A model generated the notes under the pieces. It did not search any database and had not been told where the DNA came from. It saw nothing but the letters and a program-made list of their open reading frames with translations. A program made the translations under genes and the position numbers. From assembly GCA_022842245.1 (NCBI GenBank), contig JALHPZ010000018.1:56042-120041 (forward strand): DNA of 64,000 nt, given 5' to 3'. This DNA is from Gemmataceae bacterium (GTDB lineage: Bacteria; Planctomycetota; Planctomycetia; Gemmatales; Gemmataceae). Below, one piece after another: positions 33,723 to 44,225 of the stretch (position 1 is its first letter; each line of letters starts with the position of its first letter).

Positions 33723-34955
33723 TCAGAAGGCGAGTTTCATCCCCTTCAGCCGATTGACTGTCTCGGCCATCAGGGCGTCTTCCTCGGCCTCGTCCTTCGC
33801 GATGTACGTGACGCTAAACCGCAGGAACGAACCGGCATCGTCCCACGGCACGCAGCACACGCTCTGTTCGCGAATCAGATACTGGCTCGCTTCCTCGGCG
33901 TTCGCGAACTTGCGGTCGCCCGCCGCCTTCGGCGAGGCGGTGTAGAGGAAGTATGTGCCACCCGGCATCTCGCACTGGAAGCCGACCGACTTGAGTGCTG
34001 CCACCAGCTTCCGTAGCCGGCGCTCGTACTTCGTCTTCACCGCGACCGGGATTGCCGGGTTACGCAGGGCCGCTGCGGCGGCGTGCTGGATCGCCATGAA
34101 CTGGCCGCTATCGCTGTTGTCCTTCACGTCGGCGTAGGCTTGCACGATCTTCGGGTGCCCGGCCACGAAGCCCAGCCGCCAGCCGATCATGTTGAACCCC
34201 TTCGACATCGAATGCACTTCGACGCCGACCTCCTTCGCGCCGTCCACCTGCAGGAAACTCATTGGCTCGCCGGAATAGCTCAGCAGGATGTGGGCCGCGT
34301 CCTGCACGACGACGATGCGGTATTCGTTCGCGAAGTCGATGACCCGCTTGTAGAAGTCCTTCGTCGCCACTGCGCCGGTCGGGCTATTGGGATAGTTGAT
34401 GACGAGCAGCTTGGCACGTCGTTTTACGTTCTCCGAAATGCCATCCAGATCGGGGAAGAAGCCGTTCTCCTTGTTCAGCGGCAACCGGTGGACTTCGCCG
34501 CCGAGATAGCGCGTCCAGGTGCCGGCGACGGGATAGCCGGGGACGGTCATGAGCGTGACGTCGCCGGGGTTGATGAAACAGGCCGGGAGCATGGCATAGG
34601 CGGGCTTGCTGCCGATGCAGTGGCAGATTTCCGTGACGGGGTCGAGCGTGACGCCGAACTGCCGCTTCATGAACTCGGCGGCGGCGTCCTTGTAGTTCTG
34701 GATGCCGTTGTCCGCGTAGCCGCGATTCTCGACCTTGTCGGCCTCGGTCTTGAGCGAAGCACGCACGCTGGCGTCGGCCATGTCGTCGTTCTCGCCGATG
34801 CCGAAATCGAGCAGTTTGCGGTTCGGATGGTCGGCGAGAGCCTGCCGCTTGGCGCGCTTGATCTTCTCGAACTTGTAGATTTCGGTGGACTTGCCGTAGT
34901 TGGCTCCGCCGATGCGGTCGGCGAAGAGCGATTGGAACCAGGGATCGACGGACAT
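33723..34955 (-). CDS. dapL: LL-diaminopimelate aminotransferase
   Basis: A 410-aa PLP enzyme of the DapL family, converting tetrahydrodipicolinate directly to LL-diaminopimelate with glutamate as amino donor in lysine and cell-wall precursor synthesis. Family marks: MSVDPWFQSLFADRIGGANYGKSTEIYKFEKIKRAK near the N-terminus (family-typical), FGIGENDDMAD, NRGYADNG, NYPNSPTGA, and the PLP-binding lysine in HSMSKGFNMIGWRLGF. I prefer the ATG at 34955; a GTG at 34967 lacks a ribosome site. DapL is known from planctomycetes, chlamydiae and plants. The downstream neighbour is the convergent permease gene. Confidence 0.94.
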   Translation of the reverse strand: MSVDPWFQSLFADRIGGANYGKSTEIYKFEKIKRAKRQALADHPNRKLLDFGIGENDDMADASVRASLKTEADKVENRGYADNGIQNYKDAAAEFMKRQFGVTLDPVTEICHCIGSKPAYAMLPACFINPGDVTLMTVPGYPVAGTWTRYLGGEVHRLPLNKENGFFPDLDGISENVKRRAKLLVINYPNSPTGAVATKDFYKRVIDFANEYRIVVVQDAAHILLSYSGEPMSFLQVDGAKEVGVEVHSMSKGFNMIGWRLGFVAGHPKIVQAYADVKDNSDSGQFMAIQHAAAAALRNPAIPVAVKTKYERRLRKLVAALKSVGFQCEMPGGTYFLYTASPKAAGDRKFANAEEASQYLIREQSVCCVPWDDAGSFLRFSVTYIAKDEAEEDALMAETVNRLKGMKLAF

Positions 34956-35009
34956 CGGAGCTCGCACCCGGTGAGGAAGGAATTACCAAGTATTTTACGG
35001 ACGACGGGC

Positions 35010-35042
35010 AAAAAGAAACCGGCGGCCCGTTGGGGCCGCCGG
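35010..35042 (-). terminator. Intrinsic terminator of the giant Calx-beta gene
   Basis: CCGGCGGCC at 35019-35027 pairs with GGCCGCCGG at 35034-35042 around a 6-nt loop. Read on the minus strand, TTTCTTTTT follows directly. It starts 27 bp after the giant gene's stop at 35070, a textbook layout. Confidence 0.92.
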
Positions 35043-35069
35043 CGGAAGCAGGGGAATGCTTGGCGTATT

Positions 35070-38000
35070 TTACGGCGTGCCTGCTGCAGAACCAGAACTT
35101 TGCAAAACCTCGAAAGAGGTCACGACGCTGCGATTCGTGTCAAGCAGAATACCGTTGAAACTAATCAATTGATTGTCGTCATCGCGCAACGGCATACCAT
35201 CCGGTCCGACTCTGAAGTCGGTCAGGCTATTCTGGAAATCAGTCGTCGTCCGCATGAGCATGCCGCTCGGTGCGACCGGAGCGATCGTGGGCAAATTCAA
35301 AGGATTGTCGTTGACGAGTTCAAATCTCAAGACTTCAAAGCCGACGCCCGACGGTCGTGTCACGAGCAGCGAGCGCAGTCCACCTTGTCCATCCGTGCTG
35401 GAACCAAATGCGACGCTGCCGACGCCCGCGCGATTTGGCTGCTGGCCGAACAGGTTCGATTGGGCTTCGAAGGCGAAGAAACTCGCGAGCAAGGTGCGTT
35501 GGCCGGCAACGAGGAACGGATCGCGCACAGGATCGGCATCAACCTTGCGTCCCTGGAAGACTTGAATGTGAGGCCCGCCACCCAATCCCGGAGCCGTCAC
35601 GAGATCCGCGATCGTGTCGCCATCGAACCGGCCGGCATCGACAAACACTCCGCCGCGGAAACCGGCATCGTAGGCGAAGAAGTCCGCAATGATGCTAGGA
35701 TTCGGTGCGCCGTTATCGGTCGCCGGGGGTGCGATGCTGCCATCGTAGACCCGGACTCGCGGCCCGCCACCGACTCCGGCACCGGCGATGATGTCGGGCA
35801 CTCCGTCGCCGTTCACGTCGCCGATGGCGACGTTCACGCCACCGCGGAAATCGCTTTCGTATGGGAAGAAGTTGTACGGCTTACCGATCTCGGATCCGAA
35901 AATGGTGGCGTTCTTGAAAACGTTTGCACCGGCTGTCGAGTCGATTTGGTATACGACGATCCGCGGGCCGCCGCCATTCCCGGCCGAGACGGCGATTTCC
36001 GCTTTGCCATCGCTGTTGAAGTCTGCCGCTCGAACTTGGACTCCGCCCCGGAATGATTCTTCAAAGGCGAAGAACTGAGTAATGATGTCGGCCTTGTCCA
36101 ACGCGGAAATGTTGATGGTCTTGCCATTTTGGAACAGGCTATTGCCGCGTATCACGGTTACGATTGGGGCATCGCCGGCGCCGTTCGCCACAATCAAGTC
36201 CGAGGTGCCATCGCCATCGATGTCGGCGAAGGCGATCTGCGGCGATTTGAATTGCATCGAGCCGCCGAGCGACGGACTCACGACGAAGGGATTCGTAATG
36301 ATGCCATTGCCCGAGACAGTTCCGCCCAAAGGCTCGCCGCTGATCGTCGCGCGGAACCGAATCGCATAGGCGTTGGCCGCAGTTGCCGTGGACGGTCCCG
36401 TCTGCACGACGAACGCGTTCGCGCTGATCCCGCCCAAGGATTCAATCGAAGTGAACGTGATATCCTTGAAGTTGTTGCTGAAGGAGAATTTCCCGCTGTT
36501 ATCGGGGGCGGGAACCAAACTGATGGAGCCGACCCCAGCAAATCGCGGAGAGATCGAATCAAATGGACGCGCGCCGAGGGGATCTTGCACGACCGGCGAG
36601 TTGCCGTGAACGATGAGCGGCGCACCGAGCATCGGCCGAATCGTGAAAGTGTCCTTGGCCACGTTCTCGAAGTTCGTGGAAGCGATGAAAACATTGTTGT
36701 CTGGAATCAGACGTCCATCGAATTTCGTGGAGTTTGTCGGAGTCGGCGGGCTTCCGAGCGTGACGCTACCCGCGACGGCCTCGGCTAAGTAGCGTACGAT
36801 GGTGGCATCGAAAATCCGATCGCCCTTGGAATCGAAGGCGTTGTTGTCGCGATCGACGCCGACGAAAACCTTCACCTCGCCCGCGCCGACATTCAACAAC
36901 GCCTTGATGTCAGTAGGTTTCGAAGCGGAGTCCGCTGCTCGGGGATCTTCGATGCTGACATCGGCACCCGCGATGAGCGTAACATTGCCGCCACCCGCGA
37001 TTGCTATTGCCGGTTGCTCGGTCGGGTCCTCGAACCGAAGGATCAGATCGGTCTTGTCCCGCACCTCAATGGAGCCGCTGCTCAGCTTCACAAACAGTTC
37101 GCCACCGAGTTTGTGGAGATTCGTTTCGTCGGTCACGAAATTCAATCCGCTCTTCGACACGAACGAAGCGATCGTTTTACCGTCGCCGGTCAGTTGGTTC
37201 CCCGCGTTGTTCAGCGTGAACGTCCCGCTGCCTTCGAGGTACAACTTCGTCGCGGTGATCGGGGCCGATTGGGTCGCCGTGCCGCCGGTGAGGCGTACGA
37301 CCACCGGACCGCCCGTGGCGTCGAGTGCGGCGTTCAAGGCGACCGTGTTGGCGCGGACGTTGAAGCGGCCGCCGGTCGTGCCGCCGGTCACGGTCGCCGT
37401 GCCGGTCGCAGTCGCGTCGATCTTCGAGCCGAACGTCGCGCCGGCGAGAGCGGTGCCCGCACCGATCGGTTGCTGAAAGACCGAAGTCGCGGAACCGGAT
37501 GTCGTCAGGCTGCCGGGTCCGTCGATGGTGCCGGCGAAGTTGATCGTCGCCGTACCCGAAACGGTCGCGAGAGCACCAGCGTTGATCGCGACCTTCGATG
37601 CGCCGGTCTGTGAGAAGTCGGCGGCTGTGATGTTCGTCGTGCCGAGTGCCACGGTGTTCGCGGCGTTCAGTTCGACAGCCTTGGAGGCGGTCAGGTCGGC
37701 GCCATTGTTGATCGCGATGGCGTTGGCGAAGTAACGGACGTCGCCGTTTGAAACGACATCGCCGACTTGCGTGATGCTCGCGAATCGGTTGGTGGCCGAC
37801 CCGACGATAATCGTCGACGTGGTGCCGAGAATGTCGTTGATCGTGAGCGTGTCGGCCGCATTGCCGGTGGCGATCGAAAGCGTACCGGTCGGGTTCACGA
37901 ACTTGGTCGTGGCGAAGGTGCCGTTGCCGCTGCGGATCTGCGAGATGCCGTTGCCGGCGATCCCGTCGTCTTCGAGAATCGCGTCGCTCGCGGCGGGCAG

Positions 38001-41000
38001 TTGGATCGTGAGGTTTCCAACACTTCCCGCCGTGATTTCCACGGCATCGGTCGCCGTGTAGTTAAGGGTATCGTTCGTGGTCCCCGCGAGCACGAGCGTG
38101 CCGGACTGGGCACCCGTGAACGTGTTGACGATGCTAGTGAACGCTCCGCCGCTGACGATGAACCGTTCGCCGACGGCCGGATTGGCGCCGTTGAACGTGA
38201 TGCCGCCGGAGGGCACCATCGATCCCTTCGAGTAGTCGACCGTCGCTGAGTCGACGCCCGCCGTGCCGTTCAGCAGGATCGGCTGCGAACCGATCGCGTC
38301 CGTGGAGAGCAGGGTCGGCCCGAGGAACAACTGCACGTTGCCGGAGCCGTCGTTCACGAAGCGGTAATCGCCCGCCACGGTCGCGTCGTAGGTCCGCGTG
38401 ATCTCGTCGTCGCTCTGGATCGAGTAGGTGTGGACCTTCGTCGCGCCGATCGAAGCCTGCCCCGCGGTGGCGTCGGATTGGAGGGAGATTCCGAAGACGA
38501 TCGTTTCGTCGCCTTCCTTGTTCAGGTCTTCAACGAGATCGAAGGCGATGTTTTGCGAGGTCTTCGTGAAATCGGCCTTCGCGAACGTGAGATCGGTCGG
38601 GTTCGTGAAGTTCTTGTAATCGACGCCGTTCGTGGCCGTGCCGCCCATGTTGGCGACGCGGACGACGACCGTGCGATCGATGCCATCTGTCCCCGTGCCG
38701 ACCGCGTTGACCGTTAGTTCGACCGTCGCGGTGATGCCCGCGATATTGTCTTCCAGCGAACCGTTCGCCGCGTTCGTAAAGACGGCCGTGACGGAATCGT
38801 TGTCGGTGATCGTCGCCGTCGCCTTCGCCGTGCCGAACGACAGCGCGCCGATCACACTCGCGTCGGCCTGGATATTCGTGATCTGCGATTCGAACTGCTC
38901 CGAACCTTCGACGCGGCGGTCGTCGACGAGCGGCACCGTCACCGTGACCATCTTGGTGTTGGCCGGGATCAGGATCGTCTTGTTGACGGCGGTGAAGTCC
39001 ACGTCGGAGATCGCGGGCCGCACGCCGACGCCGGCCAGCGTCGCGAAGTCGACCATGATGTCCTTCGAGATCTTGTTCGTGAGCGTGATCGTGTAGATTA
39101 GGTTGTTGCCTTCGACGTCCGTCGAGGCGATCAGGTCGATAACGGCCTTGTCGTCCGAGAGGATCGTGCCGATGGCCGTGTCGGTCGTGTCGACCTTCGA
39201 GGCATCCACGCTCGGGCCGAGCGTGACGACGTTCGACAACGAGACCTTGAACGTTTCGTCGGGTTCGATCGTGACGTCGGCGTTGATCGGCACCATGAAC
39301 TTCTGCGTTTCGCCCGCGTTGCCGGCGAAGATCAGCGTACCGTTGGATTTGTTGTAGTCGTTGTCCGATAGCAGCGCCGTGATGTCCGCCGTCGCGAAGT
39401 CGACCTTCAAGCCGCCCTGAACCGGGTTAGAGAGCGTGACGGTGAAGGTGATCGGCCCACCGTCTTCGAGGCCGCTTACGTCTTCGACGGTCAACTTGGT
39501 CGTGTCGTCGTTCGTGATCGTACCGGTGCCCACGGAACTGATGTCGATCTTCGAGGCGTCGACCTTCGCATTGTTGGGCATCAGGTCCGACAGGTGCACC
39601 GTGAAGGTTTCGTTTGCTTCGACCTTGAGGTCTGCGGTGATTGGCACGACTAACATCTTGGTTTCGCCGGCCATTCCGGCGAAAGAGATCACTTCGACGG
39701 TTCCGGTGTAATCGCCGTCCCCGACGGTGGCCGGCAGCATCGTGCCGTCCTTGGTCGAAACCTTGACCGTGAAGCCGTCCTGAACGTCGGCCGAAAGTTG
39801 AACCATGAACGTCATGGTCCCGGCGTCTTCGTTCTGCATCACGTTCGACACCGTCACTAACGTCGCGGAATCGTCATTGAGGATCGTGCCGGTCGCGGTC
39901 CCGTTCGTTCCGGAAATGGTCACCTTGCCCGGGAATCCGCCATCGATCAATCCACCCAGCGTCGCCGTGAAAGTCTCGTCGGCTTCGACAACCAAGTCGG
40001 CTTTCGTCGCGACGCTGAACTGCTTGGAGGTCGTACCGGCCGGGAACATGATCGTGTCGCCGGCGACCGCGGTGTAGTCGTCTCCGGCGATCGCGGTCCC
40101 ATCCGCCGTGGTCAGCGTGACGGACGTATCGGTCGAGACCGGATTCGAGAGCGTGATCGTGAACGTGACCATGCCGCCTTCGACGACCTGGGCGTCCGCG
40201 ATGCTGAACTCGGCCGAGTCGTCGTTGACGATCGTGCCGGTGCCGGTCAACGTCGCGCCGCCGCCAATGAACGTGACCGGTCGCGACGACGATCCAAGAT
40301 TCGACAGAATCAGCGAAAGCATTTCGTCCGGTTCGACCGTCTTGTCGACCGTCGTGGTCACCTGAATCGTCTTGTTCGCCGTGGAACCGGCCGCGAAGAG
40401 CGTGATGTTCGCGTTCGCCAAGGGCGTGTAGTCGCTGTTGGCGACCGTGGCCGAACCGTCCGCGGTCTTGCGGTCCGCCGTCACGGCGACATCGACCGGG
40501 TTGTCGATCGTAACCAGGAACGAGAGAAGACCACCCTCCGAGATGCTGGCATCCATGATGCTGACAATGGCCGCATCGTCGTTGAGAATCGTACCGGTCG
40601 CCTTGTCGGTCGCGTTGATCTTCGCGGCGGAAACCCCGGCGTCCGTCGGCACGACGTTGAAAAGTTCGATCGTGAAGGTTTCGTCCAGTTCCACCAGGTT
40701 CTCGTCGGTGATCGACACGGTGAACGACTGCTGTTCATTCGGATCACCGGCGAAGGTCAGTGTGCCGGTCTTCGCGACGTAATCGCTGCCCGCGATCGCG
40801 GTGCCGTTCACGGTCTTGTATTGGACCGTGAAGCCGCCCTGAACGGCGTTCGAGAGCGTCACGGTGAACTTGGCGAGTCCGGAGGCCTCGGCCACCATCA
40901 CGTCGTCCACGGTCAGCGCCGTCGAATCGTCGTTCGTGATCGTGCCGATTGCCGAACCATTGACGCCGGAAATCACCACCTGTCCGACCAGCCCGCCATC

Positions 41001-44000
41001 ATCCAGGCTGCCGAGCGAAATCTTGAAGGTTTCGTCCGCCTCCACGATGGTATCGGCATTCGTCGGAATCATGACCTGCTGGCTGGTCGTGCCGGCCGGG
41101 AACGAGACCAACAGATCGGTCACGCCCTTGTAGTCCACTCCGTCGGCGGCCGTGTTGTCCGCCGTCGTCACTTTGACGGAGGTGTCGACGGCGACCGGAA
41201 TCGACAATGAAACCGTGAAGGTAAGCGTGTTGCCCTCTACAGCGCTGACGTTGGCGATGCTAAACGTCGCGACATCGGCGCTCGTGATGAATCCTGTGCC
41301 CGCGTTGTCCGTCGCGGAAATCGTCACGGCGCGGCCGCCGTCGACCAAGCTACCGATGGCGATCGAAAAATCCTCGGTCGGTTCGGCCATCATGTCGAGT
41401 TTCGTGGTGACCGAAACCGTCTGGGATGTCGTACCGGCCGGGAAGGAAACCAGCGCGCCCGACAGCGCGGTGAAATCCTGTGGCGACTTGGCGCCGTTTG
41501 CTCCAACACCGTCGGTTGTCGTGGCATTCACCGACGTCGTGACGTCGACCGGGTTCGTCAAGGTGACGAGGAACATGACCGGGCTGCCTTCGGCGGCCGT
41601 CGCCATCTTGGCGATCTTGAACTCGGCCGAGTCGTCGTTCAGGATTTTCCCGGTCGCCGTATCGGTCGCGATCTTCGCGGCGGAGACCCCCGCGTCGGTC
41701 GGGACGATGTTGAAGAGTTGAACCGTGAACATCTCGTCGAGTTCGACGAGGTTCTCGTTGGTGATGGCCACCGTGAACATTTGCGATTCGCCCGGCATAC
41801 CGGCGAAGGTGAGCGTGCCGGTCGTGTCGGTGAAATCCTTGCCGGCGATGGCGGTGCCATTGACGGTCTTGTAGTCGACCTTGAAGCCGTTCTGCACGCC
41901 GTTCGAGAGCGTGACCTTGAACGTCGCCAGTCCGCCGGCGACGTTTTCCATCACTGTCACGTCGTCGACCGTCAGTGTCGTCGAATCGTCGTTCGTGATC
42001 GTCCCGATCGCAGTGCCGTTGACGCCGGAGATCACCACCTTGCCGGTCTTGCCGCCGTCGTCGAGGCTGCCGAGGGAAATCTTGAACGTCTCGTCCGCCT
42101 CGACGATCGTGTCGACCGCCGTCGTGATCATCACCATCTGGCTGGTCGTTCCCTTGGCGAACGGAACGAGCAGATCGGTGACGCCGGTGTAGTCGGTTCC
42201 GTCGGCGGTGAGATTGGCCGTCGTGACCTTGACGGACGTGTCGGCGTTGACGGGATTCGAGAGCGTGACGGTGAAGGTGATCGTGTTGCCTTCGATGGCC
42301 GAGGCGTTCGCGATGCTGAACGTGGCGATGTCGTCGTCGACGATCGTGCCGATACCGGTGCTGTTTCCAGCGTCGATCGTGACGGTCGGCCGTCCGCCAT
42401 TCATGAGGCCGCCGAGCATCGCCTTGAAGGTCAGGTCGCCGGTCACCTGATTGTTGCCCGCCGTCGTAACCGAGACGGTTTCGCTCTGGTCGTTCGCGAC
42501 GAACGTCACCGTTTTGCCGACCAGCGCGGTGTAATGGGTGCCGGCGAGGGCCGAAACGTCGGCCGTGGTGACCGTGACGGATGTCGTCACGTCCACCGGA
42601 TTGGTAAGTGTCACGGTGAAGACGACCGGGCTGCCTTCCGTCGCCGAAGCGGTCGCCGAGATCTTGAACTGGGCGGAATCGTCGTTGGTGATGGTCCCGG
42701 TGGCGGTGTCGGTGATGTCGAAGGCGGACGCCGCGATTCCAGCGGGTTGAACGAGATTCAGCAGGCTGATGGAGAACGATTCGTCGGCTTCGACCAGATT
42801 CTCGTTCGTGATGGTGACGCTGAAGGATTTCGATTCGCCCGCAGTTCCATCGAACGTCAAGGTCTCGCTCTTGGCGGTGTAGTCGCTACCGGCTTTGGCG
42901 GTCCCGTCGTTGGTTGTATAGTCAATGGTAAACGAGCCTTGGACCGCGTTCGACGACACGACCGTGAACGTCACAGTCCCGGTCGCTTCAGAGACCGACT
43001 TGTCGGCGATCGTCAGGGTCGTCTTGTCGTCGTTCTCGATCGTGCCGGTACCCGTGAGGTTGGCCCCGCCGCCGGCGAATTGAACCGTGCGCCCCGAGGC
43101 GGCTAGGGACGAGAGAATTAAAGAAATCGTTTCATTCGCTTCGACGATCGCATCGCCCGTCGTGGCGACATTGATCGTCTTGGTGGTCGTAGAATTCGCA
43201 TTGAACAAAGTGATGGCGGCATCGGCCAGCGCGGTGTAATCGCTTGGCGCAGTTGTCTTCGCAGTCCCATCCGCCGTCTTGCGCATCGCAGTGACGCTGG
43301 CATCGACGGGATTGTCGATCGAGACCACGAATGCGAGGCTGCCGCCTTCGGTCACACTCGGGCTGCTTATGGACACCGTGGCCGTATCGTCGTTGGTGAT
43401 TTCACCCGTGTCCGTGATCGACGCGGCGCCGCCAGCGAACATCACTTTGCGACCCGAGGCCGCGAGATTGGACAGGATGAGCGACAACGTCTCGTCGAGT
43501 TCGACGAGATTGTCGGGAGACATGGCGACGGAGATGGACTTGCTCGCCGTCGAGTTCGCAGCGAACAGCGTGATGTTGGCGTTCGCAAGCGCGGTATAGT
43601 CAGAAGCCGCGAGCGCCGTGCCGTCGGCGGTCTTGCGGTCGGCCGTTACATCGACATCGACGGGGTTGTCGATGGTAACGGTGAAAATCAGATTCCCGGT
43701 GTTCTCTTGAGCGCTTGGGCTGACGCCGAAGCTGATCGTCGCCGTGTCGTCGTTGGTGATCGTGCCAAGGCCCTGCGCGTCGGAGATCGTCGGCGTCATC
43801 CCGCCGGTGCTGGTCGCGTTCGTCAGGTTGACGAAAAAGGTCTCGTCGATTTCGACTGTGTTATCGCCGTTGACGGTGATCGTAACCGTATTCGAGTCGG
43901 TCCCAGGAGCGAACGTGAGGGTCGTGGTCGTTTTGGCCGTGTAGTCTGACGGCGCGGTGGCTGTGTTGTTCGCGGTGGCGTAATCGACGGTGAGGGTTTC

Positions 44001-44225
44001 ACCGGTGTCCGCGGCGTCGCGATTGAGCGACACCGTGAACATGAAGTTGGTGGTTCCGGCGTTGCCCTCGACCTGAGTGACATCGTTGATCGTAAAGTCC
44101 GACGCCGGGACGGCGCGGTCTTCGAGTTGCACCAGGTTCGGCTTCGAGGCGGGGCCGGAACGACGGATCGTCGGCTTGCGCGTCGTTCGGCGGGAGAAGA
44201 GTGACTTCAGCCAGGTGGGGACCAT
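35070..44225 (-). CDS. Giant Calx-beta / FG-GAP surface protein
   Basis: A 3051-aa exported protein. The start at 44225 has GAGGTCACC before the ATG. The N-terminus is basic (LKSLFSRRTTRKPTIRR) and then LVQLEDRAVPA, a segment I recognise from other very large planctomycete proteins. From residue 42 to about 1940 there are 16 Calx-beta-type repeats of about 118 residues, each ending like TGTITNDD, with conserved EADETF-type acidic calcium sites. Residues about 1940-2500 are a beta-helix-like region. Residues about 2665-2915 hold four FG-GAP/VCBS repeats (ADIDGDGTSDLIVANG, AADFNSDGKAEIAVSAG, GDVNGDGVPDIIAGAG). It is probably a calcium-stabilised adhesin or matrix protein. No enzyme domain was seen. 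Confidence 0.95.
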   Translation of the reverse strand: MVPTWLKSLFSRRTTRKPTIRRSGPASKPNLVQLEDRAVPASDFTINDVTQVEGNAGTTNFMFTVSLNRDAADTGETLTVDYATANNTATAPSDYTAKTTTTLTFAPGTDSNTVTITVNGDNTVEIDETFFVNLTNATSTGGMTPTISDAQGLGTITNDDTATISFGVSPSAQENTGNLIFTVTIDNPVDVDVTADRKTADGTALAASDYTALANANITLFAANSTASKSISVAMSPDNLVELDETLSLILSNLAASGRKVMFAGGAASITDTGEITNDDTATVSISSPSVTEGGSLAFVVSIDNPVDASVTAMRKTADGTAKTTAPSDYTALADAAITLFNANSTTTKTINVATTGDAIVEANETISLILSSLAASGRTVQFAGGGANLTGTGTIENDDKTTLTIADKSVSEATGTVTFTVVSSNAVQGSFTIDYTTNDGTAKAGSDYTAKSETLTFDGTAGESKSFSVTITNENLVEADESFSISLLNLVQPAGIAASAFDITDTATGTITNDDSAQFKISATASATEGSPVVFTVTLTNPVDVTTSVTVTTADVSALAGTHYTALVGKTVTFVANDQSETVSVTTAGNNQVTGDLTFKAMLGGLMNGGRPTVTIDAGNSTGIGTIVDDDIATFSIANASAIEGNTITFTVTLSNPVNADTSVKVTTANLTADGTDYTGVTDLLVPFAKGTTSQMVMITTAVDTIVEADETFKISLGSLDDGGKTGKVVISGVNGTAIGTITNDDSTTLTVDDVTVMENVAGGLATFKVTLSNGVQNGFKVDYKTVNGTAIAGKDFTDTTGTLTFAGMPGESQMFTVAITNENLVELDEMFTVQLFNIVPTDAGVSAAKIATDTATGKILNDDSAEFKIAKMATAAEGSPVMFLVTLTNPVDVTTSVNATTTDGVGANGAKSPQDFTALSGALVSFPAGTTSQTVSVTTKLDMMAEPTEDFSIAIGSLVDGGRAVTISATDNAGTGFITSADVATFSIANVSAVEGNTLTFTVSLSIPVAVDTSVKVTTADNTAADGVDYKGVTDLLVSFPAGTTSQQVMIPTNADTIVEADETFKISLGSLDDGGLVGQVVISGVNGSAIGTITNDDSTALTVDDVMVAEASGLAKFTVTLSNAVQGGFTVQYKTVNGTAIAGSDYVAKTGTLTFAGDPNEQQSFTVSITDENLVELDETFTIELFNVVPTDAGVSAAKINATDKATGTILNDDAAIVSIMDASISEGGLLSFLVTIDNPVDVAVTADRKTADGSATVANSDYTPLANANITLFAAGSTANKTIQVTTTVDKTVEPDEMLSLILSNLGSSSRPVTFIGGGATLTGTGTIVNDDSAEFSIADAQVVEGGMVTFTITLSNPVSTDTSVTLTTADGTAIAGDDYTAVAGDTIMFPAGTTSKQFSVATKADLVVEADETFTATLGGLIDGGFPGKVTISGTNGTATGTILNDDSATLVTVSNVMQNEDAGTMTFMVQLSADVQDGFTVKVSTKDGTMLPATVGDGDYTGTVEVISFAGMAGETKMLVVPITADLKVEANETFTVHLSDLMPNNAKVDASKIDISSVGTGTITNDDTTKLTVEDVSGLEDGGPITFTVTLSNPVQGGLKVDFATADITALLSDNDYNKSNGTLIFAGNAGETQKFMVPINADVTIEPDETFKVSLSNVVTLGPSVDASKVDTTDTAIGTILSDDKAVIDLIASTDVEGNNLIYTITLTNKISKDIMVDFATLAGVGVRPAISDVDFTAVNKTILIPANTKMVTVTVPLVDDRRVEGSEQFESQITNIQADASVIGALSFGTAKATATITDNDSVTAVFTNAANGSLEDNIAGITATVELTVNAVGTGTDGIDRTVVVRVANMGGTATNGVDYKNFTNPTDLTFAKADFTKTSQNIAFDLVEDLNKEGDETIVFGISLQSDATAGQASIGATKVHTYSIQSDDEITRTYDATVAGDYRFVNDGSGNVQLFLGPTLLSTDAIGSQPILLNGTAGVDSATVDYSKGSMVPSGGITFNGANPAVGERFIVSGGAFTSIVNTFTGAQSGTLVLAGTTNDTLNYTATDAVEITAGSVGNLTIQLPAASDAILEDDGIAGNGISQIRSGNGTFATTKFVNPTGTLSIATGNAADTLTINDILGTTSTIIVGSATNRFASITQVGDVVSNGDVRYFANAIAINNGADLTASKAVELNAANTVALGTTNITAADFSQTGASKVAINAGALATVSGTATINFAGTIDGPGSLTTSGSATSVFQQPIGAGTALAGATFGSKIDATATGTATVTGGTTGGRFNVRANTVALNAALDATGGPVVVRLTGGTATQSAPITATKLYLEGSGTFTLNNAGNQLTGDGKTIASFVSKSGLNFVTDETNLHKLGGELFVKLSSGSIEVRDKTDLILRFEDPTEQPAIAIAGGGNVTLIAGADVSIEDPRAADSASKPTDIKALLNVGAGEVKVFVGVDRDNNAFDSKGDRIFDATIVRYLAEAVAGSVTLGSPPTPTNSTKFDGRLIPDNNVFIASTNFENVAKDTFTIRPMLGAPLIVHGNSPVVQDPLGARPFDSISPRFAGVGSISLVPAPDNSGKFSFSNNFKDITFTSIESLGGISANAFVVQTGPSTATAANAYAIRFRATISGEPLGGTVSGNGIITNPFVVSPSLGGSMQFKSPQIAFADIDGDGTSDLIVANGAGDAPIVTVIRGNSLFQNGKTINISALDKADIITQFFAFEESFRGGVQVRAADFNSDGKAEIAVSAGNGGGPRIVVYQIDSTAGANVFKNATIFGSEIGKPYNFFPYESDFRGGVNVAIGDVNGDGVPDIIAGAGVGGGPRVRVYDGSIAPPATDNGAPNPSIIADFFAYDAGFRGGVFVDAGRFDGDTIADLVTAPGLGGGPHIQVFQGRKVDADPVRDPFLVAGQRTLLASFFAFEAQSNLFGQQPNRAGVGSVAFGSSTDGQGGLRSLLVTRPSGVGFEVLRFELVNDNPLNLPTIAPVAPSGMLMRTTTDFQNSLTDFRVGPDGMPLRDDDNQLISFNGILLDTNRSVVTSFEVLQSSGSAAGTP
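38400..44102 (-). repeat. Array of 16 Calx-beta repeats
   Basis: The coding repeats run from about 44102 to 38400, roughly 355 bp each. They fall into a few subtypes, in order R1, then C (R2, R3), A (R4), B1 (R5), B2 (R6), A (R7), B1 (R8), B2 (R9), A (R10), C (R11), B2 (R12), A (R13, R14), and two divergent (R15, R16). Type A carries ITNENLVE-like and PTDAGVSAAKI words, type B1 LTNPVDVTTSV, type B2 DTIVEADETFKIS, type C TADRKTADG. Confidence 0.85.
40575..42680 (-). repeat. Tandem triplet duplication of Calx-beta repeats
   Basis: Repeats R5-R6-R7 (about 42680 to 41635) are matched in order by R8-R9-R10 (about 41635 to 40575). R5/R8 share LTNPVDVTTSV, R6/R9 share EADETFKISLGSLDDGG, and R7/R10 share PTDAGVSAAKI. 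Pairing is closer between triplets than within them, so a block of about 1.05 kb appears to have duplicated as a unit. Confidence 0.75.

Noticed and set aside
34083..36056. Long plus-strand open frame opposite dapL and the giant gene
   Set aside because: It is the shadow of two well-supported minus-strand genes in a GC-rich sequence, has no ribosome site and shows no domain.
41718..43106. Plus-strand open frame of 462 codons inside the Calx-beta gene
   Set aside because: It mirrors the repeat array, has strongly repetitive Asp/Arg-rich composition and no start signals.
38400..44102. Regular spacing suggestive of a CRISPR-like array
   Set aside because: The periodicity is coding: about 118-residue protein repeats in one open frame, with no short identical direct repeats and unique spacers.
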